Assembly (NCBI GenBank): GCA_021851405.1
Contig: JAJZDW010000005.1
Coordinates: 62,001 to 126,000, forward strand
Origin: Pseudomonadota bacterium
GTDB taxonomy: Bacteria > Pseudomonadota > Gammaproteobacteria > Steroidobacterales > Steroidobacteraceae
DNA: 64,000 nt
Direction: 5' to 3'
The notes under the pieces are model-generated. The model made no database searches. It was not told the DNA's origin and was given only the letters and a program-made list of their open reading frames with translations. The position numbers and the translations under genes were made by a program. Shown here piece after piece: positions 30,293 through 38,601 of this stretch. Within the stretch, counting starts at the first letter, position 1. Every line of letters begins with the position of its first letter.

Positions 30293-31108
30293 GTGCCGAG
30301 TTCTGTGCGCCAGCCGACGATCTATCTGACCCACGGGGGCGGCCCGTGCTTTTGGATGGAATTCCCGGCACCGTTCGGCCCCCAGGCCTACGAGGGACTG
30401 CGGGTCTATCTAGCCGGTGTGCTCGGCAGTCTGCCGGCCCCGCCGCGCGCCATCCTCATGGTGAGCGCGCACTGGGAGGAGGCGGTGCCGACGGTCTCGA
30501 GCGCCGCGGCGCCCGCGATGCTGTTCGACTACTACGGCTTTCCGCCGCACACCTATCAGCTGAATTACCCGGCGCCCGGGGCCCCGGAACTCGCCGCGCG
30601 GGTGCACGCACTGCTTGAGGGCGCCGGGATCCGCGCGGCGAGCACTGCCGAGCGCGGCTTCGATCACGGGGTGTTCGTGCCGATGCTGATCATCGATCCG
30701 GCGGCACGCATTCCCGTGCTCACGCTCTCGCTCACGGCGGATCTCGATCCGGCGCGCCACTGGGCGCTGGGCGCGGCGCTCGCGCCGCTGCGCAGTGAGG
30801 GGGTGCTGATCATCGGCAGCGGCAGCAGCTACCACAATCTGCGCGCGATCTTCGCCGGCGGGGCCGGCGGCTCGGAGGCCTTCGACGCGTGGCTGAACGA
30901 CACGGCGGTGCAGGTCGCTGCGGCGGAACGGCGCGCGCGGCTCCTCGCCTGGGAGCATGCGCCGCAGGCGCGCGCCTGCCATCCGCGCGAGGAGCATCTC
31001 CTGCCGCTCATGGTCGCCGCAGGCGCCGCTGGGGACGATCCGGGGCGGGCGACGTTCCGCGGCCGCATCGGCGGCAAGGCCTATTCCTGCTTCAGCTTCG
31101 GCGGCTGA
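30293..31108 (+). CDS. DODA-type extradiol aromatic ring-opening dioxygenase (YgiD-like)
   Basis: Class III extradiol dioxygenase of the 4,5-DOPA dioxygenase type. Metal ligands are expected in YLTHGGGPCFW, MVSAHWEE and GSGSSYHNL, and the catalytic His in FDHGVFVPM. GTG at 30293 has AGGAG 8 bp upstream and is preferred over the GTG at 30266 in the track (271 aa). It is divergent from the MBL gene. The natural substrate of bacterial YgiD-type enzymes is uncertain. Confidence 0.88.
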   Translation: MPSSVRQPTIYLTHGGGPCFWMEFPAPFGPQAYEGLRVYLAGVLGSLPAPPRAILMVSAHWEEAVPTVSSAAAPAMLFDYYGFPPHTYQLNYPAPGAPELAARVHALLEGAGIRAASTAERGFDHGVFVPMLIIDPAARIPVLTLSLTADLDPARHWALGAALAPLRSEGVLIIGSGSSYHNLRAIFAGGAGGSEAFDAWLNDTAVQVAAAERRARLLAWEHAPQARACHPREEHLLPLMVAAGAAGDDPGRATFRGRIGGKAYSCFSFGG

Positions 31109-31115
31109 GCAGTGC

Positions 31116-32231
31116 TCAGCGGCGGTGCGGTCCCTCGGGGTCGGTGAGCACCGGATAGTCGGTGTACCCGGCCGCCCCGCCGGCATAGAAGAACTCTGGC
31201 CGCGGCTCGTTCAGCGCCGCTCCGGTGCGCAGGCGCTCGACGAGATCGGGATTTGCGATGAACAGCTTGCCGAAGGCCACCGCGTCGGCCTCGCCGCGCT
31301 CGATCAGGCCGGTGGCGCTCCGGCCGGTGAGCTTCTCGTTGGCGATGTACACCCCGCTGAACGCTCGCTTCAGCTGCGGGCCGATGCGCTCGCCGTCGGG
31401 ATGTTCGCGCGCGAACACGAAGGCGATCCGCCGCCGCGACAGTTCGCGCACCACGTGCCCGAAGGTCGCCGCGCGATCAGAGTCCCCCATGGAGTGCGCA
31501 TCGCCGCGCGGCGCGAGGTGCACGCCGACGCGCCCCGGACCGAACACGCTCACGGCCGCATCGGTCACCTCGAGCAGCAGCCGGGCACGGTTCTCGATCG
31601 ATCCGCCGTATGCGTCGTTGCGGCGGTTGGCGCTGTCCTGGAGAAACTGGTCGAGCAGATAGCCGTTGGCCCCATGCAGCTCGACGCCGTCGAATCCTGA
31701 GCGCTCGGCGTTTTCCGCCCCGCGCGTGAACGCCGCGACGATGTGCGCAATCTCTGCACTCGGCAGCTCGCGGGGCACCACGTAGGGCGTGTGCGGACGG
31801 ACGAGGCTCACGTGTCCCTCGGGCGCAATCGCACTCGGGGCCACCGGTTGCTCGCCGGCGAGGAACAGCGGGTGCGAGACCCGACCGACATGCCAGAGCT
31901 GCAGAAAGATCCGTCCGCCCTCGGCGTGCACGGCGTGCGTGACCTGCCGCCACCCCTCGACCTGCTCATCCGACCAGATGCCCGGGGTATCGGCGTAGCC
32001 GATGCCCATCGGCGTGACCACCGTGGCCTCCGAGATGATCAGCCCGGCACTGGCGCGCTGGCGGTAGTACTCGCACATCAGGGCGTTGGGGATGCGCCGC
32101 GACCCGGCGCGACTGCGCGTCAGTGGCGCCATGACGATGCGATTGGGAAGCCGTAGCTCGCCGACCTGCAGCGAGTCGAACAGTGCGGACATGACCGAGG
32201 AATTCGCGGTGGAAACCCCGTATTGAACCAT
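31116..32231 (-). CDS. Old yellow enzyme-family alkene reductase (NemA/XenA-B type)
   Basis: FMN-dependent NAD(P)H ene-reductase. The barrel starts at LFDSLQVGELRLPNRIVMAPLTRSRA; HGANGYLLDQFLQD and DAYGGSIENRARLLLEV are diagnostic. It reduces alpha,beta-unsaturated carbonyls, quinones or nitro compounds. It starts 6 bp after the ArsR stop, so the two form an operon. ATG at 32231 or the internal ATG at 32192 (MSALFDSL, closer to the family start) could be used. In E. coli the counterpart nemA is controlled by the cysteine-based electrophile sensor NemR, a useful parallel. Confidence 0.92.
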   Translation of the reverse strand: MVQYGVSTANSSVMSALFDSLQVGELRLPNRIVMAPLTRSRAGSRRIPNALMCEYYRQRASAGLIISEATVVTPMGIGYADTPGIWSDEQVEGWRQVTHAVHAEGGRIFLQLWHVGRVSHPLFLAGEQPVAPSAIAPEGHVSLVRPHTPYVVPRELPSAEIAHIVAAFTRGAENAERSGFDGVELHGANGYLLDQFLQDSANRRNDAYGGSIENRARLLLEVTDAAVSVFGPGRVGVHLAPRGDAHSMGDSDRAATFGHVVRELSRRRIAFVFAREHPDGERIGPQLKRAFSGVYIANEKLTGRSATGLIERGEADAVAFGKLFIANPDLVERLRTGAALNEPRPEFFYAGGAAGYTDYPVLTDPEGPHRR

Positions 32232-32237
32232 GGGGGC

Positions 32238-32642
32238 TCAGACGCCGCAAAATTCGTCGTGCAGGACACCGAGCAGGCGCGTGACGATGCCCGGAGCGAG
32301 CGAGTAGTAGACCGTCTGCGATTCGCGCTCGGTGCGCACCATGCCGGCCTTGCGCAGCACCGCCAGGTGCTGCGAGAGCGCAGATTGGCTGAGAGGAACG
32401 CGTTCGTTCAACTGCCCGACTGACAACGGCGCTGCCACCAGATGACACAGGATCAACAACCGCTGCTCGTTCGCCAGCGCCCGCAGTACGCCGGCCGCCT
32501 CGATGCAGTGTGGCTGCATGTCGTGCGCGGCGCGCAGCAGTGGGCTGCCCGCGGGGGCTGCGCCCCGGCGGCTTTTGGCGGGCGGTGGTGGAGGCGTTCG
32601 CATGAGGAATGCAGTGTAAACCAGATCGGAGTCAATCGTCAC
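32238..32642 (-). CDS. BigR/SqrR/YgaV-like ArsR repressor
   Basis: A 134-aa winged-helix regulator: ALANEQRLLILCHL, then the recognition helix LSQSALSQHLAVLRKAG, then the wing. Cys66 and Cys132 are 66 residues apart. This is exactly the spacing of the redox pair in BigR (42/108) and SqrR (41/107), which form tetrasulfide or disulfide links with persulfides. No arsenic- or zinc-type ligand motif is seen. The start is uncertain: GTG at 32642 or ATG at 32603. It is in an operon with the old yellow enzyme and divergent from the DUF2892/RND/SQR genes, with an inverted repeat between. Confidence 0.85.
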   Translation of the reverse strand: MTIDSDLVYTAFLMRTPPPPPAKSRRGAAPAGSPLLRAAHDMQPHCIEAAGVLRALANEQRLLILCHLVAAPLSVGQLNERVPLSQSALSQHLAVLRKAGMVRTERESQTVYYSLAPGIVTRLLGVLHDEFCGV

Positions 32643-32670
32643 TTGCTAAATTAGGCATATCTAATATACT
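32643..32670 (+). promoter_or_regulatory. Promoter with ArsR-type operator (TTGCTA-16-TATACT)
   Basis: The -35 TTGCTA (32643-32648) and the -10 TATACT (32665-32670) are 16 bp apart. The inverted repeat ATTAG-N6-CTAAT (32650-32665) fills the spacer. The block is strikingly AT-rich against its surroundings. A repressor bound here would exclude RNA polymerase from the DUF2892/RND/SQR operon and could also affect the arsR start on the other strand. Confidence 0.65.
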
Positions 32671-32718
32671 TGCGTCACCGCCGGTCACCCGCACCGGTCT
32701 CGCTCGAGGGAGAGTGCC

Positions 32719-32919
32719 ATGTCAGTCGATCGAATGGTCTTTGCCTTTGCCGGCAGCTTCGTGCTGATCGGCGTGCTGCTCGCGTGGCTCGCGAGTCCCT
32801 GGTGGCTGATCGTGCCGGCATTCGTCGGGGCGAACATGCTGCAGTCGGCCTTCACGGGCTTCTGCCCGCTGGCGAAGATCCTCAAGCGTCTCGGGGTCAA
32901 GCCCGGCGCGGCGTTTTGA
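32719..32919 (+). CDS. YgaP-like small membrane protein (DUF2892)
   Basis: A 66-aa protein with two membrane helices (residues 5-26 and 29-45) and the family end [18 protein letters not shown]. In E. coli YgaP this domain anchors a rhodanese and the gene is controlled by the BigR homologue YgaV; here the rhodanese is absent. It is the first gene of the pump/SQR operon. GGGAGAG precedes the ATG. Confidence 0.85.
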   Translation: MSVDRMVFAFAGSFVLIGVLLAWLASPWWLIVPAFVGANMLQSAFTGFCPLAKILKRLGVKPGAAF

Positions 32920-32935
32920 GCACGGGGAGGGAGCG

Positions 32936-34015
32936 ATGAGCCGTCGAGCCGTTCTGAGCGCTGCGTTGGCGTGCACCGCAGCCGGCGCCTTGGCCGCCTG
33001 CAGTGCCCATCATGAGGCGAATCCGCGTGCGAGCGCCCCGGCGCTCGCGACCGTGCGGGTGGGTTTGGAGCGCGGCGCGGCCGAGCAGCGCTTCGATGGC
33101 ATCGTGCAGGCGGTCGATCGGGCCACGCTCACGGCGCAGACGACCGGACGGGTGATCGCCGTGTACCACCACGTCGATGATTCCGTGCCGGCCGGGGCAC
33201 TGCTGATGCGCCTGCACGCGACGATCCAGCGGGCTGGCCTCGGTCAGGCCCGCGCGGCGCTGCGCGCCGCTGCGGCGCGGGCCACCGAGGTCCAGACGCG
33301 GTATCGGCGGATCCGTCACCTCTACGAGCAACAGGTCGTGCCCAAGGCGGATCTCGATCAAGTCACGGCCGCGCGCGCTGCGGCGCTCGCCGGGCTCAAC
33401 AGTGCTCGGGCGGCGGTGGCGAGCGCCGCTCAAGGCGTCGATTACACCGAGATCCGCGCTCCGTACGCCGGGGTGATCACCCGGCGCCTGGTGCAAGTCG
33501 GCGAGGCGGTCGCGCCGGGCACGCCACTGCTCGGCATCGCCTCACTGCACGCGTTGCGCATCGAGTTGAACATCCCGCAGTCCCTCGCCGATACGGTGCG
33601 CCGGATCGGACGGGCGACGATCGATCTGGGTCGCCAGAGGATCCGCGCCGCGCACGTGACCGTGTTCCCCGAGGCCTCGCCCCAATCCAACACGTTCACG
33701 GTCCACCTGGCGCTGCCGGCGGGCCTGGCGGGACTCTACCCCGGCATGGTGGTGCGCGTTGCCTTCGACACCGGTGAGCAGGCGCAGATTCTCGTGCCGC
33801 AGCGCGCCCTCGTGCGCCGCAGCGGGGTGACCGCGGTCTACCTGGTGGAGCCGGACGGGCAGACGCTGCTGCAGCAGGTGCGCCTCGGGGAGCCGGTCGG
33901 TGCACAGGTCGAGGTGCTCGCGGGGCTCGCGCCCGGTGAGCAGGTGGCGCTCGATCCGCTCGCGGCGATGCGGCGGCTTGCCCCCTTCCCGGTGATCACC
34001 GGGAGCGCGCAGTGA
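32936..34015 (+). CDS. RND efflux adaptor lipoprotein
   Basis: A signal sequence with lipobox LAAC is followed by a barrel-sandwich half (GRVIAVYHHVDDSVPAGALLMRL), a helical hairpin with the typical LYEQQVVPKADLDQ, the return half (YTEIRAPYAGVITRRLVQVG) and a beta-barrel. The product is 359 aa. GGGAGGGAGCG lies just before the ATG. It overlaps the permease by 4 bp. It is distinct in sequence from the adaptor at 25.2 kb. Confidence 0.9.
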   Translation: MSRRAVLSAALACTAAGALAACSAHHEANPRASAPALATVRVGLERGAAEQRFDGIVQAVDRATLTAQTTGRVIAVYHHVDDSVPAGALLMRLHATIQRAGLGQARAALRAAAARATEVQTRYRRIRHLYEQQVVPKADLDQVTAARAAALAGLNSARAAVASAAQGVDYTEIRAPYAGVITRRLVQVGEAVAPGTPLLGIASLHALRIELNIPQSLADTVRRIGRATIDLGRQRIRAAHVTVFPEASPQSNTFTVHLALPAGLAGLYPGMVVRVAFDTGEQAQILVPQRALVRRSGVTAVYLVEPDGQTLLQQVRLGEPVGAQVEVLAGLAPGEQVALDPLAAMRRLAPFPVITGSAQ

Positions 34016-37000
34016 GCACGGAGCTCGGCTTCAGCGGGCGACTCGCCCGGCGCTTTCTGCACAACCAGATCACCCCGCTGCTGGCGCTGCTCGCCGTAGG
34101 GTTGGGTCTGTTCGCACTGGCGATCACCCCGCGGGAGGAAGACCCGCAGATCCACGTCACGTTTGCGAACGTGTTCGTTCCCTTCCCGGGCGCCTCGGCG
34201 CAGCAGGTCGCCGATCAGGTGACCACGCCGATGGAGCAGGTGCTCGGGGAAGTCTCCGGCGTGAAGCACATCGTCTCCGAGTCCGAGCCGGGCCTCGCCG
34301 TGATCGGCGTGCAGTTCAAAGTGGGCGAGCGACGCAATCCGTCGCTGGTGCGCCTGTACAACGCAATCTATTCCCATCGCGACCTGTGGCCGCCGGGCGC
34401 CGGTGTGCTGCCCCCGCTGATCAAACCCATGGGCATCAATGATGTGCCCATCGTCACCTTGACGCTCTGGAGCAGCGAGGCGCGCTACGGGTCCTACCCG
34501 CTCGGGCAGGTCGCGCACGCCATCGAGACGCAACTGAAGCGCATTCCGGGCACGCGCAAGGTGTACACCATCGGCGCCCCGCAGAGCATCGTGCGCGTGC
34601 GGCTTGAGCCGGGCCGGCTCGCCGCCTACGGACTGGCGGCCTCGGATGTCGCCCGGGCGCTGCAGGCGGCCAATCTGGTGCGCCAGGCCGGAGATCTGAT
34701 CGGCGGCGATCACGTCGTGCCGGTGCAGGCCGGGACCTTCCTCGCCGGACGGGCCGACGTGGCACGCCTCGTGGTCGGTGTGCATGACGGGCAGCCGATC
34801 TACCTCACGGATGTCGCCCAGGTGTCCGCCGCGCCCGATGCGCCGCACGACTACGTGTGGTTCGGTACCGGTGCAGGCGCCGCGGCGCGGCATCTGCCGC
34901 AGGTGAGCGAAGCGCCGGCGGTGACGGTGGCCATTGCCAAGAAGAGCGGGACCAACGCCAGCACCATTGCCGATGCCGTCATGCAGCGCGTCCGCGAACT
35001 CGGCGGCACGTATATTCCGGCCGGGGTACACGTCACCGTCACGCGCAACTACGGCCACAGCGCCGATCAGAAGGCCAAGGAACTCATCGAGAAACTCTTC
35101 GAGGCAACGCTCTCGGTCGTGCTGTTGGTCATGCTCACCATGGGCCGGCGCGAGGCGCTGGTGGTCGGTGCGGCGGTCGGAGTCACCCTGATGGCCACGT
35201 TGTTCGCCTCGTGGGCCTGGGGCTTCACCATCAACCGCGTGTCGCTCTTTGCGCTGATCTTCTCCATCGGCATCCTGGTCGATGATGCGATCGTCGTGGT
35301 GGAGAACATCCATCGGCACATGAGCCTCGGCGGCGGCACGCTGAGCGACATCATTCCCGTGGCGGTCGATGAGGTCGGCGGACCGACCATTCTCGCCACC
35401 TTCACAGTCATTGCCGCGCTGATGCCGATGGCGTTCGTCGGTGGTCTGATGGGCCCCTACATGAGCCCGATTCCGATCAACGCCAGCTCCGGCATGCTGC
35501 TCTCACTCGGTGTGGCGCTGATGTTCACGCCCTGGCTGTGCCGAAAGCTGCTCAGCAAAGCCCACATCGATCCGCTCGAGCACCGGCCGCAGTTGCCGTT
35601 GCTCGGGTTCTTCCAGCGCGTGGTGGGGCCGTTTCTCGCCGGCCCCGAGGGCCGCCGCCGCCGCCGCTGGCTCTACTCCGGCATCGGCGTGGCCATCCTC
35701 CTCGCCGTGAGCCTGGTGGTGCTCGAGGCCGTGGTGATGAAGATGCTGCCCTTTGACAACAAGTCCGAGTTCGAAGTGGTGGTCAACATGCCGGTGGGCA
35801 CGCCGGTGGAGCGCACCGCGCACGTGCTCGATGCGCTCGCGCAGGTGCTCGCGCGCATGCCCGATGTCAGCGACTATCAGGTGTACGTCGGGACGGCGGC
35901 GCCGGTGAATTTCAACGGTCTGGTGCGCCAGTACTATCTGCGGCACAGTCCGCGGCTCGGGGAGATCGCGGTCGAACTGGTGCCGAAAAGTGCGCGCGAC
36001 CGTGAAAGTCACGCCATCGCCCTCGCGGCGCGCAAGCGTCTTGCGCCCGTCGCGCGCCGCTTCGGTGCGGCGATCGCGGTCGTGGAGATTCCGCCCGGAC
36101 CGCCGGTGCAGGCGCCCATCGTCGCTGAGATCTACGGGCCGAGCTACGCTCAGCAGCGGCAGATCGCCCTCGCGGTCCGCAAAGACTTCGAGCATACCGC
36201 GGGCATCGTCGACATCGACGATAGTGTCGATGCGCCGGCACCGCGTCTGGTGTTGCATGTCGAGCGGCAGAAGGCCGCGCTGCTCGGGGTGTCGCAGCGG
36301 GCCATCGCCCGCACGGTGGCGCTCGCGCTGCACGGCTACGATGCCACCTACGTGCACCTTGGGCGCGAACGCAATCCGATCCCGGTGCGGCTCGAGCTCT
36401 CGCCGGCCGATCAGGCCCACATCGCCAAGGTGCTCGCGCTGCGGGTGCGCGCCGCGGGCGGAGCGCTCGTGCCGTTGTCCTCCGTGGTGCAGGTCGAGCT
36501 GCGCACGTGGCAGCAGCCGATCTTCCATCGCGACCTGCTGCCGGTGACCTACGTGACCGGCGACATGGCCGGGCGGATCGACAGCCCGCTCTATGGCATG
36601 TTCTCGATCGCCGCGCTGCTGCATCGCGATCCGCCGGCCGGCGTGCACGTGGTGCAGCACTTCATCCAGCCGCCTTCGAACCCCAACCAGTTCGCGATCA
36701 AGTGGGGCGGTGAGTGGCAGATCACCTACGACACCTTCCGCGACATGGGTATCGCGTACTCGGTCGGGCTCGCGTTGATCTACCTGCTCATCGTCGCGCA
36801 GTTCGGCTCGTACGTCGTGCCGCTCATCATCATGGCGCCGATCCCGCTCACGGTCATCGGTGTGTTGCCGGGGCATGCGCTGTTCGGGGCGCAATTCACG
36901 GCCACCTCCATGATCGGCATGATCGCGCTCGCCGGCATCATCGTGCGCAACTCGATCCTGCTGGTGGACTTCATCGACGGGGCGGTGCGCGCGGGCTTTC

Positions 37001-37254
37001 CGCTCGAGGAGGCGGTGGTGCGCGCTGGGGCGACCCGTGCCAAGCCCATCGTGCTCACCGCCCTGGCGGCCATGCTCGGTGCGGTGTTCATCCTCTCCGA
37101 TCCGATCTTCAACGGCCTCGCCATCTCGCTGCTGTTCGGCATCTTCGTCTCGACGCTGCTGACCCTGGTGGTGATCCCGGTTCTCTACTACGCGCACCTG
37201 AAGCGCCGCGAGACGCAAGCGGGCGGCGCGCAGGCGAAGAGCGCCCATGCCTGA
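34012..37254 (+). CDS. RND efflux permease in the sulfide-linked operon
   Basis: A 1080-aa RND permease with duplicated halves. TM4 carries GILVDDAIVVVENIHRH, and the second half carries IALAGIIVRNSILLVDFID. The early sequence AITPREEDPQIHVTFANVFVPFPGAS marks the poorly characterised branch of RND permeases often found beside a DUF2892 gene and an ArsR gene. Substrate is unknown. Co-operon SQR and the persulfide-type repressor suggest reactive sulfur species or sulfur-conjugated compounds, by inference only. Confidence 0.92.
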   Translation: MSTELGFSGRLARRFLHNQITPLLALLAVGLGLFALAITPREEDPQIHVTFANVFVPFPGASAQQVADQVTTPMEQVLGEVSGVKHIVSESEPGLAVIGVQFKVGERRNPSLVRLYNAIYSHRDLWPPGAGVLPPLIKPMGINDVPIVTLTLWSSEARYGSYPLGQVAHAIETQLKRIPGTRKVYTIGAPQSIVRVRLEPGRLAAYGLAASDVARALQAANLVRQAGDLIGGDHVVPVQAGTFLAGRADVARLVVGVHDGQPIYLTDVAQVSAAPDAPHDYVWFGTGAGAAARHLPQVSEAPAVTVAIAKKSGTNASTIADAVMQRVRELGGTYIPAGVHVTVTRNYGHSADQKAKELIEKLFEATLSVVLLVMLTMGRREALVVGAAVGVTLMATLFASWAWGFTINRVSLFALIFSIGILVDDAIVVVENIHRHMSLGGGTLSDIIPVAVDEVGGPTILATFTVIAALMPMAFVGGLMGPYMSPIPINASSGMLLSLGVALMFTPWLCRKLLSKAHIDPLEHRPQLPLLGFFQRVVGPFLAGPEGRRRRRWLYSGIGVAILLAVSLVVLEAVVMKMLPFDNKSEFEVVVNMPVGTPVERTAHVLDALAQVLARMPDVSDYQVYVGTAAPVNFNGLVRQYYLRHSPRLGEIAVELVPKSARDRESHAIALAARKRLAPVARRFGAAIAVVEIPPGPPVQAPIVAEIYGPSYAQQRQIALAVRKDFEHTAGIVDIDDSVDAPAPRLVLHVERQKAALLGVSQRAIARTVALALHGYDATYVHLGRERNPIPVRLELSPADQAHIAKVLALRVRAAGGALVPLSSVVQVELRTWQQPIFHRDLLPVTYVTGDMAGRIDSPLYGMFSIAALLHRDPPAGVHVVQHFIQPPSNPNQFAIKWGGEWQITYDTFRDMGIAYSVGLALIYLLIVAQFGSYVVPLIIMAPIPLTVIGVLPGHALFGAQFTATSMIGMIALAGIIVRNSILLVDFIDGAVRAGFPLEEAVVRAGATRAKPIVLTALAAMLGAVFILSDPIFNGLAISLLFGIFVSTLLTLVVIPVLYYAHLKRRETQAGGAQAKSAHA

Positions 37255-37320
37255 CGGGCAGCTCTTTGCAGTGGTTCGGCCCGTCAGACACGTCGGAGCG
37301 TTGTCACTCTGGGGGTTCAC

Positions 37321-38601
37321 ATGGCCCATATAGCCATTATCGGTGCCGGTCTCGGCGGGGTACCGTGCGCATACGCGATGCGTAAGCGTCTCGGCCATTC
37401 GCATCGCGTGACGCTGATCGGCTCATCGCCGTACTTCGAGTTCACGCCGTCGAACCCTTGGGTGGCGGTGGGGTGGCGCGAGCGCGAGAAGACGCGCGTG
37501 GCAATGCGCGAGCCGCTCGCGGCGCATGGTGTCGAGTGGCGGGAGCAGCCGGTCGACTCGATCGATGCCGAGCGCCGGGTGCTGAGGCTGCGCGATCAGA
37601 GCACGCTCGAGTACGACTACTTGGTGATCGCTACGGGACCGAAGCTCGCCTTCGAGGAGGTCCCGGGACTCGGACCCGACGGGCATACCGCGTCGATCTG
37701 CACGCAAGCCCATGCGGTGAGCGCCTGGGAGCAGTACCAGGCGTTCCTGCGCGATCCGGGTCCGATGGTGGTCGGCGCGGCCGCGGGCGCCAGCTGCTTC
37801 GGGCCGGCGTACGAGTTTGCGATGATCGTCGATGCTGATTTGCGCCGACGCAAGCTGCGCGACCGCGTGCCGATGACCTTCGTCACCAGTGAGCCGTACA
37901 TCGGCCACATGGGCCTGGGGGGTGTCGGGGACAGCAAGGGCCTGATGGAGGCCGAGCTCAGGCAGCGACACATCAAATGGATCACCAATGCCAAGGTGAG
38001 CGCGGTGAGCGCCGGGGAGATGCTCGTGCAGGAATTCGACGAGCAGGCGCAGGCGAAGCACGAGCACAAACTCCCCTTCCGCTTCGCCATGGTGCTGCCG
38101 GCCTTCAAGGGCGTCGAGGCGGTCGCCGCCGTGCCCGGGCTGTGCAATCCGCGTGGCTTCGTGCTCATCGATCAGCATCAGCGCTCGAAGAAGTATCCGA
38201 ACATCTTCTCCGCCGGTGTGTGTGTTGCCATTGCGCCCGTCGAGGCCACTCCGGTGCCGACCGGTGCGCCGAAGACCGGTTACATGATCGAGTCGATGGT
38301 CTCGGCGATCTGCGCGAACATCGCCGCGGAGCTCGAGGAGCGGCCGGCCGTGGCCGAGGCCACCTGGAACGCGATCTGTCTGGCGGACTTCGGCGATACC
38401 GGTGCGGCATTCGTCGCACTGCCGCAGATTCCGCCGCGCAACGTGACCTGGACTCGGGTCGGCAAGTGGGTGCACCTCGGCAAAGTGGCCTTTGAGAAAT
38501 ACTTCCTGCGCAAGGTGCGTACCGGTTCGATCACCCCGGTCTACGAACGCTACGTGCTGAAGATGCTCGGGATCGTGTCGTTGAAGGGCAGCGAGTCATG
38601 A
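37321..38601 (+). CDS. sqr: Sulfide:quinone oxidoreductase
   Basis: A membrane-associated FAD enzyme that oxidises H2S to sulfane sulfur and passes electrons to quinone. The FAD site is at the N-terminus (IAIIGAGLGG). All three cysteines of the Acidithiobacillus-type enzyme are present: Cys127 (ASICTQAHA), Cys159 (GASCFGPAYEF) and Cys353 (NAICLADFGD). The amphipathic C-terminal membrane helices (VAFEKYFLRKVRTG) follow. The product is 426 aa. It is 66 bp after the permease and overlaps the TolC gene by 4 bp, so it is embedded in the pump operon. ubiG in this window shows ubiquinone is available. Confidence 0.9.
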   Translation: MAHIAIIGAGLGGVPCAYAMRKRLGHSHRVTLIGSSPYFEFTPSNPWVAVGWREREKTRVAMREPLAAHGVEWREQPVDSIDAERRVLRLRDQSTLEYDYLVIATGPKLAFEEVPGLGPDGHTASICTQAHAVSAWEQYQAFLRDPGPMVVGAAAGASCFGPAYEFAMIVDADLRRRKLRDRVPMTFVTSEPYIGHMGLGGVGDSKGLMEAELRQRHIKWITNAKVSAVSAGEMLVQEFDEQAQAKHEHKLPFRFAMVLPAFKGVEAVAAVPGLCNPRGFVLIDQHQRSKKYPNIFSAGVCVAIAPVEATPVPTGAPKTGYMIESMVSAICANIAAELEERPAVAEATWNAICLADFGDTGAAFVALPQIPPRNVTWTRVGKWVHLGKVAFEKYFLRKVRTGSITPVYERYVLKMLGIVSLKGSES

